The notes: generated from the sequence alone by a model not told the origin. Shown: positions 34,501-46,018, counted from the stretch's first letter. The stretch: DNA of 64,000 nucleotides from Klebsormidium nitens (GCA_000708835.1 DF237349.1:21216-85215); one strand, 5' to 3'. A program made the numbers and translations.

Positions 34501-37500
34501 GGCAGTGAGGAAGTGAAACTTCGTAGTGCGCGAAGGTCCAAAAACGAGAACGACAAACGTATGTCGAAGCTCCGTTATTCTCGTGGTAAGCACACGAATC
34601 CACCAGTCAATGCTTGCCACGTACGTCTTCCAGCTGGACTGCATTTGCCACGTCAGTATTGTTCGCGGGCGCTGACGCGAGCAGACGCCTTCGGGCCGGA
34701 GCCTCGGTCGCGGACTCAGACGCGGCCGCGGGAGCTGTCGCGTTCGGGGTTTGGAAGCTTGGCGGAGCGATCCCCAGGCCGAACGGCAGTGTTGCGTCCA
34801 TGTTCTGACACGTGTCACAGCGAGAGTGGATGAGCAAGTGACATTGCAGGCGGCAACAAAACGAGCAAGAAGGAAGCGGTAAGATGACGGACTAATTTAC
34901 GTGTAATAAGAGCCACGTATAATAAGCTCCAACTAACACTTAAAAACCTAACCCAGTAATCTACCTGCTCCGCACCCGTACTCACCCTAACCCCCAAAGT
35001 AACCCCACCCGTCCCAGGCTGCCAAGCTTATTATACCTGTCGCTTGTTATTCCTAAATTAGTCCGAGTAAGCGGTATAAGGATCAACGAGACTTGGGGGT
35101 TGGCACTCGCTCCACATCCGTCTGAAAAAGAAGTCTCGTTGAAGTACAATGACCATTTTATTCGTTGTCTTGCGATCGCGTAATTGAAAGCTGGCTTCCG
35201 TTCGTCGAATCCGGGAGGCAAATCGGGATTCCTCGACGGAAGAGGACATCCGATGCAAGAATCCAAAGCGAAGCGCCGAGCGTCAGGAGCTTATCATATC
35301 AGCCGCGTGCCGGGGGCTCGGCCAGCATTATGTTAGACCCTAAGATTCGTTCTGCTACCAGGGCGGGGTCAAGGAGAGTCAGTAATTTGGCGACCGGGGC
35401 CGGGGGTGCTGTCGGAAGGATTGACGTGGCGAGGTTTAGGGTTTTGACCCGGGGCTTCACGATCAATGATTGGTCGAAAGCAGCCTAGCCCAGGGTTTCG
35501 CCCTTAGATCCCGCTACGTCAGCCCTTCCAACAGCGTCCCCGGCCCCGGTCCCAAAATTACTGATTCTACCTGACCCCGCTCTACCAGTAGAAGCTCAGC
35601 CGGGGACAAGCTCCGGGAATGGTGCAAGTGGGACCCATCAAACCTCTTGATCCCTTCCGGGCTCTGATTTCCACAACAGCGCCAGCCGAGACTTGTTTCG
35701 CCCACTTAAGTTTTTGATAAGAGCCCGGGGAAAACGGTACGTACCGCCCACTGGAATCTGCCGGTCATCTCCGTGAGCGTGACGCTCTGCTTGATCGCCA
35801 GGTGATTCACCATCGCGAAGCGCTGGATCACTGTGAATAGGCCCTGCAAAAGAAGCAGTGCATAAGTGTGAATAGGCCCTGAAGACAGAGCAGTGAGCAA
35901 GCTTGAAGAGGCAAAGGAGAAGAGCAGTGTGTTACGTAAAGTGGGCGTAGGGGTTTGACGGACGGCATCACCGGCGTCAACCTCTTGACGAATCAAAACC
36001 GAGGGCGGCACTGGCTGTCTTGTATCGCGGCGATCTGAGCCGTCCGATCACCATTGCAAGCGCGCTTGCTACGCCCACTTTAAAAAGGTGGAAAAAGATC
36101 TCTCTATCTCTGGTAACGGATAAAGAGTGCCGACAGCTTGTTCAAGGATCCCTCAAAAACACAGCGCTTAGTAGCTTCCATTGGGTGCTGGAAAGCGACA
36201 TTATTCTCGAGATTGACAAGAAACGAAAATCGACCAGCAAAAGCTATGTTTCAAGCTGCACACATCACTGCTGTAAACGATTTCGAAGCAGATTGAAAGA
36301 GACTTTTCTATAATCCACTTGTTGATAGACTCCTCCTAGCCTGCCTCGGCTTCAGCCAGACAACTCATCCATCCTCCTCTTTCTCCACTCGTAGTTAAGG
36401 GCACTATTACTGTGCAAAAGCACATCCTTTCTCCACAGCTTAACTCAAGAGCGAATCATTGCCCAGGCAGTAGAAATTCGAGCAAACAAAGAAAAGTAAC
36501 ATTCCGACCGCTCACCAGGAGGTTTCCGCTCACTGCGAGTCCGGCGGTACCCATGCCTCCGGCGACGGAAGCCCCGGTCGAAATGGCGCTGGTGCCGACG
36601 ACAGCGGTGGCCGCCGTGGTAGCAGCGGCAGTTACTGCCGCCGGAACCACGTCTGAACGGAACGGAACGGATCGGACGTTCGGTCAGAGATTGAAAAGAA
36701 GCGGCTACGGAGACGAAAGGGAAAGGAATGACGAGAGGCTAAGGAAAGGGGAGCTGCAAATGTCGGCGCGGGCGACCCTGTTGGAAACCGGAACGGAAAG
36801 AACGCAGGAAAAACGACAGGAGGTGGTTAGAAACGACCTTTGCGGTTAGATGAGCTGAATGGAACAAAATGGATCCACTCGTTTAATAACTCGTTTAACA
36901 GCAAGGTAGGTTAGTGTCGGGTTCAAATCCTGCAAGCCCATGCACAGTAGGCTTTTGGATACCTAAAATTCTCAACCAAAGGTTACCAGCATTGCAAACT
37001 TGCCCACCCTAACCCTTCTCTAACCCCACCCGTCCCAGTTACCATCCACTGGCCTTGGATCGATTTTAGAGTTGGGCCAGATGGTTTTGAAAGCTTGAAC
37101 AGACGCATCATATCGCATTTGATATGGACATCCCGGAGGCAGTACCCAAGCAAATGGTTGAAGGGTCGAAGCATCAAAGGTTTGAAGGGTAAACGGGTCT
37201 GACGATCACTTACAGTGCTGCACGGTTAGCAGGGTGGAACCGAGGTTAAGGTTTCCCGCCCGGTCCCTAACCACCCCGGGGGGCACATTCACACCAACCG
37301 ATTGCTCAGGAAAAGCCTCCACCCGCAGCCCGTACGTTCCGCCGTCCCCGGCAAATGACGTCACGTTGGCGTTGCTGACGTTCAGATGCTTAACCAGGAC
37401 GGGATCGTCCAAGACTTCGCTAAGCGTAATGAGGATCCCGATCAAAGAATCTTTGGTTTTGTAGCCGGAGAGTGACGTCAGCGTGAACTCAGGGGGCTGC

Positions 37501-40500
37501 CGGTCGACCTGTGCGCGCGCAGAGAGCTCCGTGCATTACAGTTTTGCTCGTTTGCACCTTGCCTCGTGAAATCTTTTTTCAAAGGTGGGACTTTGAAAAT
37601 GAAATTGACTTCTTCTTTCGGATAATGCCTTGTTTCATTCCTCTGCGAACTTCTGGGAGTTTGGAAAAGGGATGTAAGAGTTTGGCGGTCTTCGGAATTT
37701 TTTATACGCACCCACCCGTGTACTCAACGTCATTTTCATGATGACGACAAAGTGAGTCACGGGAACGCGCAATTATTGGCACCCGCGTATGTAATTGTTC
37801 GATTTTTCGCGACTCCTATTTCACCTGGGAAGCCTGCTCTATACTTTACACCCGTTTCTGGGCTATCCTTCGTTTCTCTAAAGCTGTTTTTGCAAGAGCA
37901 AATCGTTCAAGAAATGAAGAAAGAATCGAAGAGATATGAGCCGGTGTTGACATTGGATTTGCCGAGATGAAGGTCCGGGTGTCCTAGCACGTTTGGAGCA
38001 TAAAAGAGCTCAAAGTCTCTTCATCAATAAAAAAGGCTAACGTATTTTTTGCCGGTTTTCAAGACCGGTACTTTCAACCGCTCAGACACTTAATAATATT
38101 TGCTCGCTCGGTGAAATTGGTAAACACATCTTTTAGGGCGGAATTCTGTCCAAGAATTCTTAAAATTTCGAGCCTCGGTAGCCTAGGACAATTTTGTTCA
38201 GGAAAAATGTCTCACAATCTATGTTTCAATTTGTTTCAATGGGATCTTGGCTATCCTCCTTTTTTCAAAACTGGCTTTGCTAAATCTGATTCCGCAAGAA
38301 CGTCGAAGGGTCTCGTGGCTATTCTTCTTTTGTCGAAACTCGCTTTGCTACACCAAGATATCTAGAAACGATGAAAGGGAAGAAGGAAAATGAGCGCACC
38401 TGAATGGACAAGGTTTCGGACGCCAAGGAGGGGTTTCCGTTGGTGTCCGTTGCAGCGCTGTCCGCAATCCCCACGCGGACCCAGCCGTCGACCGCGACTT
38501 TCACGGAGAAGCTATAGGCCGCCCCTGAGGACGTTGTCCCCGAGGAGTCTTCTAAAGCTTTGAGCTGCAGCAAGACGAAATTGCTTTGGTTGGGCTTGAT
38601 CTTGTGCTGATCTTGAAAGTTAACGGTCAAATGTAGAGTCCGCTCCAGTTTTGTTTTTCCCCAAAATTGAGACTCTTCCAAGGCCATCCAAGAAGACTTC
38701 GTCAGTCTGTTACGTGACAGAACGTTTCACTTCTGTGTGATATTTACGTAACAGCAACCTTTGTGGCCGGATTAAGTTTTGGAGTTTAGCATACCAATCG
38801 TCGCAGTTAGCAACGGATTGAAGGTTAAACTCAGTTTGGCGGTAAGACCGTTAGGAAAGCATAAAAGCCGCAGGTTCCGCCCACTGAAGGAAAGGCAACG
38901 CAGCGTATGGAGGATAGCGAGAGTAGATGAACCCACCTCCCCCGCTGATCCTCCAACCACAACGATTGACTTCGCCGCAAACCCCGTGACCGGGTTGCCG
39001 AAATCCACCGTAAAGTTTAGCAACCCCGCGTTGGTTCTCCGAACCACGTACGTCGTGTTGCCAAAGACGCTAATGGTCCCCGGGATGTCCGTCGCCAGGA
39101 CGGGGATCCCCCTGACGTCATTGAATGTCACATTTCCCGCGGCCGCGGGGCTCAGGTTGCCGGCCGCGTCGGCGCAGGCGCCGGCCGCAACCGTCAGGCT
39201 GACGTCATACATCCCGCTCGCCGAGGGTGCGAGGTTGAGCGCGAGCGAACTCGCGCTCAGAAGTTGCGCGCTCTTCGCCACAATCGTCGCCTTAGTCACA
39301 CCGATCTTCGCCAGGAGACTCGAGCTGATGTTGAGGCCCGCGCCGCACGTGGAGTTCGCTGACGCGTTGCTGACGCCAGCGCAGTTCGGGAAGCCGAAGT
39401 TGACGCAGGGTTTCGAAAACGTGATGCGCAAGGGCATCGGGTTTCGGTTCGTCGGCGAAGCGCCCAGATCGATCGTGGCCACAGGATCGATCGTATCGAC
39501 CGTCCAGGTCACTCTGCTGAATGCCGTTAACCCGACCGGGTTAGTCACGGTTATCACCAACTTATGGGCTCCGTCTGAGACTCCGAGATACGTCACTTGG
39601 CCGACGGAACCGCCCGTGAAGCAGTCGTCCAGCGGGCCGCCGTCCAGCTGACACGTGTACCCGCAATTAATGCAGGTGGGCGTGCTGTCGTTTGCGACGA
39701 ACGCGACGAACGCGCGCGTGGTGTTGACCAGGTTAGCGGGCTGGGTTAGGATGGTTAGCGTGGGCGGAACGAGGTCGACGGTCCAGTTGAAGGTGACAGC
39801 AGCGCCGACGTTTCCCGCCTACGGAAAGGAGATGCGTTCAGTTGAGCGGAAGGAAAGACGGCGTATCTCAAAAGTAGCTCTGAGAGGGCGGACTGCGGAA
39901 AGAACTTCGAAGGTTCAACATCGTACGATCAGAAAACTTTGACCGGTTTGACACCGGTGATTTGGATAAGGACTCACATCTCAGGAAGAAATAGGGGAAA
40001 CGATATGAAAAACAGGCGGGGACTCAATTCCATCCGATGAGTCGCCTCCTAATTCAACCTCAAATGTGGCTCAGTGTTTCTTTTTCAAAGCTCGAGAAAG
40101 TGCGTTTCCAAAACCCTCTTCATTTAGTTCCGCTCTCGTTCCGCTTTTGTAGGTCTCCACGGAGACGCAGGTCTACGAAGCTCCCGGGCCCCGCCAGCAA
40201 TATCGCGGGTCTACGATTCTTGAAACGGAGTCAAGTCTTAAGCGAAAAAGCTTCACAGTCTTTGAAAACTTGCGGTCCCTAGAGGAGCCGAAGTGCGGAT
40301 TGCGCGAAGCACCGTCGGAAGAAATAGAACGGCTCAAATCTTCTCATCTGTCCCTAGGCTCAATAATCTCTCAAGGTTAATCCCAAAATCCTACTTTTTA
40401 CCAACATGCTTCTTCGCGAAGTTTCTTGAAAGGTTCTCAACAAGCCGTCCGGCGCAATCTGCTTGTATTGCATGCACACTCTTGCGTAAGCGTGTTGATT

Positions 40501-43500
40501 GCAAACCGAGAGGACATCGTCGTACGACGCTGATCCGAATTGTGAGCAACTGTAATAGTGAAGGTAGGAATACGATTCCTTTCAAATCTTTAAGCTTCAG
40601 TGCCCCGAAAACCCAAAACTTCTAGAACGTTCCGTTCTGAACGGCAAAGTTCATTTCTATGGCACATGACAATACCACACAGATGATAAACATAACGTTC
40701 GCGGGACCCATCATTGAAGTGCGAAGCGATTTTCAGGAGAACGCGGGGAGAACGCTCCCTTACTTGGTTCGTCGGCACGATTGTAAATGCGTGGCTCGTC
40801 GTCTTCCCCGGCGATCCAAGCCCCGGATACTTCGCCCCTTGCGCCGGCGTGCATGCTTGCACCGGCAACGAGTCCAGCTGACACATGAACGTGCAACGTG
40901 CGCAGCTGACGTCATAATCGTCCGTCGCCGTGAACGTGAAACTCGCGGCGTCGGACGTCGTCCTCGCCGCGGGCGATCCGGTGATGGTAACGGTGGGGCC
41001 CGTCAGCTGGACGAGCCACGACGCGGTGGTAACGGTCTTCAAGTTGCCGTCGGGGTCCGTCACGGTGATCGACAGGTTGTGCGCGCCTTGCGCGAGCGCG
41101 GGGAAGATGGCCGCGCCCGGCGACTGCGCGCACGGCTGCGCGGCGCCGCCGTCGAGCGCGCACGCGAACGCGCACGCCGCGCAGCGCGCGACGATGCCCC
41201 CGATCGCGCCTTGGAAGCGGAAGCTCGCGATTGGAGAATTCGACAGCGTCGCCGGCTGTTGGAGAATCGTGACCGTTGGGGCGCTCAGATCGACGGTCCA
41301 GAAGAGGGATACGATCGGGCCGACGTTCCAGGCCGCGTCTGTGGCTCGGGCGTGAAACGAGTGTAACCCGGGGGTTAACCCGGTAACCGTGTAGTTCGTT
41401 TTCGTTGCCGTGCAGTCAGCGAAAGGCGCGGAATCCAACGCGCAGGCTAAAGTAGTCGGGAGGGGGTCGCTGCTGTTGAAGGAGATCACCGCGGTTTGGA
41501 GGCTGGTTATGGAGTGGTTAGCGGGGCCGCCGGAGAAGGTGACACTGGGGGCGTCCGTGTGGAGGAGCCACGTGACCTGCGAAACGGAAGCGGAAACGTA
41601 AGCAAGATCTCGTGAGAAGGAATTTCACACCGACATTGTGATTGAGAAGAGATTTTCTCGATCGGTCGAGAACGCTTCGAACGAGACTGGTCGATTCGAG
41701 ACGGATAAATGCTCCGTGACGGCTAAGGGGATTCTGAAACAGGAAAGGCGACAAAGCGTAAAAAAGATTTCGTTCGTCACTGTGGACGGGACTTGACGGC
41801 TGCTGATGTGACTGAGGAAAATTTAAGGTTTTGATCGCGAGCAGGGGACCCAAAGTCTTCACGAAGGGAAGATTCGCCCGTTCAGAAACAGTAGGCAGGC
41901 GGTGTCTTGGCTTTGCTAATAAAAGGGACGCACGACATGCTTTCTAACTCCCCTTTGTTCGGCCACGAATCACAGTAAGGGGGACGGTTGTTGCGAATGG
42001 GAAAGCCTGCTGCCGACGTTGACGATATAATTGCAGATAGACCAAAAGCAATAACAAGGATTGCAAAGCGGCGGGTGACTCCTTCCTCTCGGACAATGGC
42101 TCTTCGAAAGACCTACTCATCAAAGTGGGTTTTCCGTCCCACACGTCAGACTCTGGGGGTGCCATGCTTACTGAGAAATGTCGGGTCAAGGAAACGCGGA
42201 ACTCATTTTATGCTAGCCGTAAGACCCATTTTAAGGGTTGTGTCCTTTCACATCTTACTTGAAAGGACCTGTGGATTACAAAGTCTGGTGCTTTCAGTCT
42301 GAGTCTCAGATCCATGAAACCAAAAACTTCGAGCCCCTCGGACTGCTCTAGAAAAATAATCCCATTCTGCAAGCGTCGCATTTGTGCACAATTAATTCCA
42401 ATTCGCTCATGGCCCCACAAGTTTTATGCCCAACAGCTCCTACTAAACTGCATGAGCTATCGATGTCGAACTTCGGTGTAAGCTGATATCTCGGCTTCCA
42501 CACTGAGTTCTGACTACGCAGAACGGTTGAGCGGTCCCCGCAGAATCGAGCCCTACGAACTTCGCATAGACTTTCCATGCAGGTTGCCTACGCTGTTCGC
42601 TTACTTCGGCTGCCGTCCCATGACGCCCGCTTTCCCCCACATTGTCATTCTCAGTCCCGTCATTTTCTGCCACAGTACTTAAAGTACCTGGAAATCTCTA
42701 GATGAACGAAACAACACGAGGCCTCATGTCGCGCACGAGCGATTGTCACACGTCCGCCACTGCGCCACAGACGCACAATTTATTCGCATTCCGGGTCCAG
42801 CCCAACAGTTCGGTCACTCGCTGCCACAATACCTCAGCACCCAAGGAGCATACATACCGAACCAATCCGCGACCCGATGGAGCGCATAAGCTATCCACTT
42901 ACCTCCGCCAACATCCTTTTCACGCACGCTTTCCCTCGGTTCGGATCCTCCCCCAAACTCCGGCCACGCTTTCGAGTCCCAGACACCCAGGGAGTTAAGT
43001 AATAAGCTATCAAAAGCTCTCGCCTCACCTCCGCCACCGTGCCGTTCACGCACGCACTCCGCAGTTCGGCTCCTGCCTCGCATTGCACTCATTCGCGATC
43101 CCAGTACCATATAAGCACCCCAGAATCCCCAGAAGCTCAAATACGAACCGATATGCGACCCGATGTCACTCATAAGCTATTGCCTCACCTCGGCCACCGT
43201 TCCGTTCACGCACGCGTTCCCGCAGTTCGGCTCCTGCCCCCACAGATCAAGCACGTACGGCCCCTCTTCTAACGCGGGCGACAGCGCCTTGCTGCTGACG
43301 TAAGTCCCGTTCGGCCCTTGCGTCGGCGCCTCTTTTAACACGTCACAATGCTGGTCGACCCCGTTCAGCGTGCAGAATGCGGCGCACGAGGGGCAGTCGT
43401 TTCCGGCGCCGTCGATCGCGTACCACGAGATCGACCAACCGGAGGAGGTGTTTGTGTAACGGGGGGGGTATGTGACGAGGACCATTTGCACTCGCCCAGT

Positions 43501-44688
43501 GCCGGAGAGGAGGCGCCGGGAGGATGCGGGGAGCGGAATGCAGGGGGCGGAGTGCGGCGTAGAGGGAATGGTTTGCGGCGTGGAGGGAAGGGTCTGCGGC
43601 GAGGGTTCTGTAAAACGGAAGAGGATGAGTGAGTTGCCGCACAGTTTGAACGGGAAGTGACGTGGAGAGAGAAGTTCGTGGACGGGATCTAGGATGGGGT
43701 GGTGAAGTGTGAAACGGTCGAGTTACCGGCGAGCGTCAGCAACGAACGGCACAGCACGGGAATTACTTTGTGCGGTAAACGTTGGATAAATGAATCGATG
43801 AGCCTGCTGGGCCCTGTCAAGGGTGTGGTACAGTAGAAGCTTCTGATGTCATGCCACGAGAGTACTAGGAAAGCGGGTAATGACTTTCTTTTTCGAAAAG
43901 TACAGCTAGTTCTGAAAGCGGAGTCAGCATGTTCAGCGGCCTTCCAAACATAAACGACAAATTTGGGTCTTGTTTCTGGACAGTGACCTGATTTAACCAA
44001 GGGACTGCAGCTCTTACAGAACGCTTTCTCAAGCAAAGCGCTTCTGCTGGTCCAGACAAAGTTTGCATTAACTATCGTGGACTATTCGGGCTATGCCTCA
44101 GACGCTGCCCTCCGGTCTCAGATCTGAGCAGCTTTTTGCCCCTCCTACCACTGCTTGCACAAAGAAGGCAGTGATTTGTCTTTCCATGCTGGGCAAGGAT
44201 GCATAGCTCACAGAAATCTCATCCGCAAGGCGAGTTGTGAGCAATGGGTATGAGAAACAGAATGGACTTTGAACGACCGCTACATGTGGCGCTGTGTGAT
44301 TGACAAGCAAGCTCTTTGGGCGTGGACTTCTATCTGAGCTCCTCGCTCCATGATATTGATCCACTTGCAACCATGCTTCAGCCACAAAGCTGCATTGTGT
44401 ATGCCTTCTTACACGCATTTTCAGTCACCGCTAAGGCACAAGATGGACGGAAGCTTCTTTTATCCAGATTTAAATAGTGCTAAAGCTGCAGACTTGCGCT
44501 TGCTTTTGGAAATTGAACAGGAAAAGGGGCAAGCCTTTGACGTAAGCAGGAAGTATGCACGGCTGAGACCCCGGAAACATATCGAGGCGGCGCTGACCTG
44601 CTGTTACGGCCATGCCTGCAGCCCAGCTCAACAGAATGCCGACCCAGAGCAACAACAGACCAGCTCGTTTGCTCCGGTGTCGCTCCAT
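25586..44688 (-). CDS. Giant Ig-like repeat membrane protein with TRP-like multispan core
   Basis: Sixteen exons: 44688-44598, 43607-43189, 41576-40764, 39818-38937, 38564-38400, 37508-37214, 36652-36516, 35843-35745, 34804-34625, 34120-34059, 32966-32764, 32378-32275, 31501-31216, 30282-30086, 28466-28207, 27200-25586. The sum is 5808 nt (1935 residues) and all 15 junction phases agree. Residues 1-30 are a signal peptide (RAGLLLLWVGILLSWAAG). Residues about 60-560 hold five Ig-like repeats, four with the knot CxxCxxxCxLxxxxxxxC (such as CAACAFACALDGGAAQPC) and ending DGAHxLxITVTxP-like. Residues 640-885 resemble two bacterial Big-type domains (FGNPVTGFAAKSIVVVGGSAGE). About eight hydrophobic spans lie at 889-1397, resembling the TRP-like channel core. 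The rest is a cytosolic Ser/Arg/Pro-rich tail with three internal repeats. A surface receptor or channel is inferred; family assignment of the core is tentative. Confidence 0.8.
27540..28125 (-). repeat. Tandem copies of the donor end of membrane-protein exon 15
   Basis: Five copies of the last 55-60 bases of exon 15 plus its donor lie downstream in the intron. They are at about 28050-28112 (near identical: acttgtaccactggtgcacg, agctgcaccagaacggacag), 27901-27965, 27795-27860, 27660-27725 and 27543-27590 (most degraded). Spacing is about 105-150 bp, and divergence grows with distance from the real exon. Confidence 0.9.
28540..28940 (-). repeat. Tandem copies of the acceptor end of exon 15
   Basis: Two copies of the first 45-50 bases of exon 15 and its acceptor lie upstream in gene direction, at about 28555-28612 and 28878-28936. 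They share gagctggaa(a)gag, aaacgaacaggat and accacctgcga with the real border at 28430-28470. A partly similar block lies at about 28930. Confidence 0.85.
29545..29975 (-). repeat. Tandem copies of the donor end of exon 14
   Basis: Three copies begin at about 29549, 29716 and 29884, each resembling the last 80-90 bases of exon 14 and its donor (30086 upward). They share ccagctttcctt, cctccgtac, aacagtagcccttacaacat and gacgagataca. Spacing is about 168-200 bp. Several stops and frame losses exclude coding use. Confidence 0.9.
30340..30625 (-). repeat. Tandem copies of the acceptor end of exon 14 with intron
   Basis: Two further copies, at about 30366-30495 and 30510-30620, repeat the exon 14 start (30225-30282) plus intron. 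They share cgcgtgctt, gcttcttttcgtcc, ctgcacgtgtgaa, gatcagccggaaggaattat and cagcggttcgtcacgc. The period is about 140-145 bp. The high similarity, including the intron part, suggests these are young. Confidence 0.92.
31090..31190 (-). repeat. Copies of the donor end of exon 13
   Basis: The exon 13 donor border (gcgcacctggcggcgggtta at 31210-31229) recurs at about 31100-31119 and, degraded, at 31159-31178. All three keep the same GTGCGC-type donor hexamer on the minus strand, so three donors compete within 120 bp. Confidence 0.8.
32125..32180 (-). repeat. Decayed copy of the donor end of exon 12
   Basis: About 140 bp downstream of exon 12, ctcaccttgtacatctt and acaagaagattgatgg repeat the exon border ctcaccttgtagatcttg and its flank in degraded form. 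Confidence 0.65.
33055..33840 (-). repeat. Tandem copies of the acceptor end of exon 11
   Basis: Exon 11 (32966-32764) has four partial copies upstream: about 33070-33152, 33241-33312, 33385-33493 and, more degraded, 33765-33843. Shared blocks are tgcagcgccgtcgag, aggagggaccagccg and ataacgcggtcgaa. The 33385-33493 copy is the longest but contains a TAG in the exon frame. All lie before the true acceptor at 32967. Confidence 0.9.
33561..33728 (+). mobile_element. Foldback element of the C-rich-core family, copy 1
   Basis: A 168-bp element with imperfect arms of about 35 bp: the left begins gaaaaatagtagtaagc and the right end's complement begins gaaagacaatagtaaacc. The core on this strand reads actgggacgggtaggg ... 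ggtgggtaggggtgcggagc, the complement of the core in the other copies. No coding capacity. It lies inside an intron of the giant membrane-protein gene. Confidence 0.6.
34888..35065 (-). mobile_element. Foldback element of the C-rich-core family, copy 2
   Basis: A 178-bp element. The left arm starts cggactaatttacgtgtaat; the right end's complement starts cggactaatttaggaataac. The arms are about 40 bp with roughly seven mismatches and finish in a perfect 11-bp tataataagct pair (34918-34928 with 35025-35035). The core carries gctccgcaccc, caccctaaccc and accccacccgtcccag. No clear target duplication. Confidence 0.7.
35345..35594. repeat. 250-bp intronic foldback hairpin
   Basis: Two arms of about 110 bp face each other around a loop at about 35460-35480. 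Pairs include gaccggggccggggg (left) with cccccggccccggtc-like sequence (right), agtcagtaattt with aaattactgatt, and ctgctaccagggcggggtc with gaccccgctctaccag. I estimate about 80% pairing by eye. It lies between exons 8 and 9 of the giant membrane-protein gene. No open reading frame fits a known protein. Confidence 0.75.
35866..35896 (-). repeat. Copy of the acceptor border of exon 8
   Basis: The border gtgaataggccctgcaaaag (35834-35853) is repeated 33 bp upstream as gtgaataggccctgaagaca. The duplicate has lost its AG acceptor context. Confidence 0.75.
36955..37080 (-). mobile_element. Foldback element of the C-rich-core family, copy 3
   Basis: The core caccctaacccttctctaac and cccacccgtcccag lies at 37004-37037. 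It is flanked by weak complementary arms (ctaaaattctcaaccaaagg on the left; complement ctctaaaatcgatccaagg on the right). Arms are more degraded than in the other copies. It is intronic in the giant membrane-protein gene. Confidence 0.5.
42890..43090 (-). repeat. Tandem copies of the donor end of exon 2
   Basis: Two copies of the last 60-65 bases of exon 2 and its donor lie in the following intron, at about 43020-43085 and 42898-42965. They share cctcacctc, gccaccgtgccgttcacgca-like, gttcggctcctgcc and flanking sequence with the real border (43183-43245). The nearer copy is the better preserved. Confidence 0.85.
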
Positions 44689-45665
44689 TGTGCCCCAAGG
44701 GAATGCTGAGCCCAAGCTCATTGGTCCCGTGATATTTTGAGTCTGACGCCGCTGTCTGGTCGTCTTCGAGTGGCATTCTCTCAGCTAGAGGTCACCGCAG
44801 GCTGTGGCTTGCAATTGCATTGGTGCTTTTCTGTAACAGCATAGTCCCTGCTTTTTGCAACTCAGAAGTTCAAGGGTGTCTCAGGCTTGTCTGCTTCACG
44901 CTGGTTCTCCAGTTGATATCCTACTCTCGCCGCTGACCGTTGAAGTAAAAGCGTTCAGGCGTCAAATAACTGGAAAGACCTTCATGAGATTTAGCTTTCT
45001 CGTTCCGCCTCATTGGTGTCTAGCCTACCAGTCTTGACCTTTGAACATCGAGCTGATGCCCTTCAGCTTGCAGATGTGTCACAAGCCAGAGTTTACAAGG
45101 TATATGCTTTCCTTGCGAAGCACCTTTTGCTTGCCACTGAGCTCTCTTAAGAAGAGGCAAAGCTGCGCAGCTGCATGCAAAAGGCACCCTGGTTACCGGG
45201 GCGGTGATCTCCAGAGTCACATGCGGATCCCTGTGCCCTTCTGATTTACAAGACAATGAAGCTCCAGGCCTGGTGCAGGTGGTCAGTACAGACGGTGTTG
45301 CATATGTTGGTGGACGATCTTCCGGGACATGTTGTCGTGCTCACATTACATAGCACCAAGGCAAGCTGAAGGTGAAACAACAATGTGGTTGAGTGTACCC
45401 AAGTATACCTACAGGTATGTACTGTAGTCAGAACTACTTGACAGTAGGTATCGGTGAAGCTACATGCAGGTACTGGCGTACCTCGCTTTCCTGATTGCCC
45501 AGCAGAGATTGGAAACCTTCGTCCAACTGCCGCACCCTGCCCGTCGATCGATGAAACGGACGACCAGGATGGCCCTCGGCCGATTGGCTGCGTGCCACCT
45601 TTGACGCATGCAAATGGCGCCAACTTGACTATCAGAAATCTTAATCTTCAACTTTCAGCTCCATT
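44689..45665. promoter_or_regulatory. Divergent 5' region of giant membrane-protein gene and helicase
   Basis: The two start codons (44688 minus, 46138 plus) face outward with about 1.45 kb between them. No gene is recognised in this part. The right portion is occupied by a MITE. Confidence 0.45.
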
Positions 45666-46018
45666 GAGGCGTTTTACATGGAGGGTAAAGCCCCGACGGT
45701 AAGTCGAATTTCGGACTTACCACGACTTGCCTTTTACATGGTAGCGACTTACCGTGGTAACTCGACTTTACCGACGGTAAAGTAGGCCCCAATTCAACTC
45801 GTCGAAATCGATGAGGTAAACCGTGGTAAGTCGTGGTAAGTCCGAAATGAGTGCGGATTTGCCCTCGATCGGGACTTACCATCGACTTACCATCGGACCA
45901 TGTAAAAGGCCGATCGCAACGAGCCCACGGTAAGTCGGGGCGGTACAAGTTTAGTCGCGACAGTGCGCGGTAAGTCGGCACTTACCGTCGGCAAACTACC
46001 TCTCATGTAAAACGCCTC
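45666..46018. mobile_element. 353-bp MITE upstream of the helicase gene
   Basis: Terminal inverted repeats: the left starts gaggcgttttacatggaggg and the right end's complement starts gaggcgttttacatgagagg. The element is bracketed by ATT on both sides (45663-45665 and 46019-46021), a possible 3-bp target duplication. The interior is a thicket of short repeats in both orientations built on ggtaagtc/gacttacc (at least eight). No transposase is encoded. It ends 119 bp before the helicase ATG. Confidence 0.85.

Noticed and set aside
36900-36945. tRNA-like T-loop (gggttcaaatcctgc)
   Set aside because: The T stem pairs poorly and no matching D arm, anticodon arm or acceptor stem lies upstream.
40659-41366. 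235-residue Arg-rich plus-strand open frame
   Set aside because: It is a GC-rich shadow of exon 3 of the giant membrane protein, whose Ig repeats are on the minus strand.
38937-41576. Bacterial contamination or recent transfer, suggested by the bacterial-type Ig domains
   Set aside because: The domains are split by many phased spliceosomal introns and continue into a eukaryotic membrane protein, so any transfer is old.
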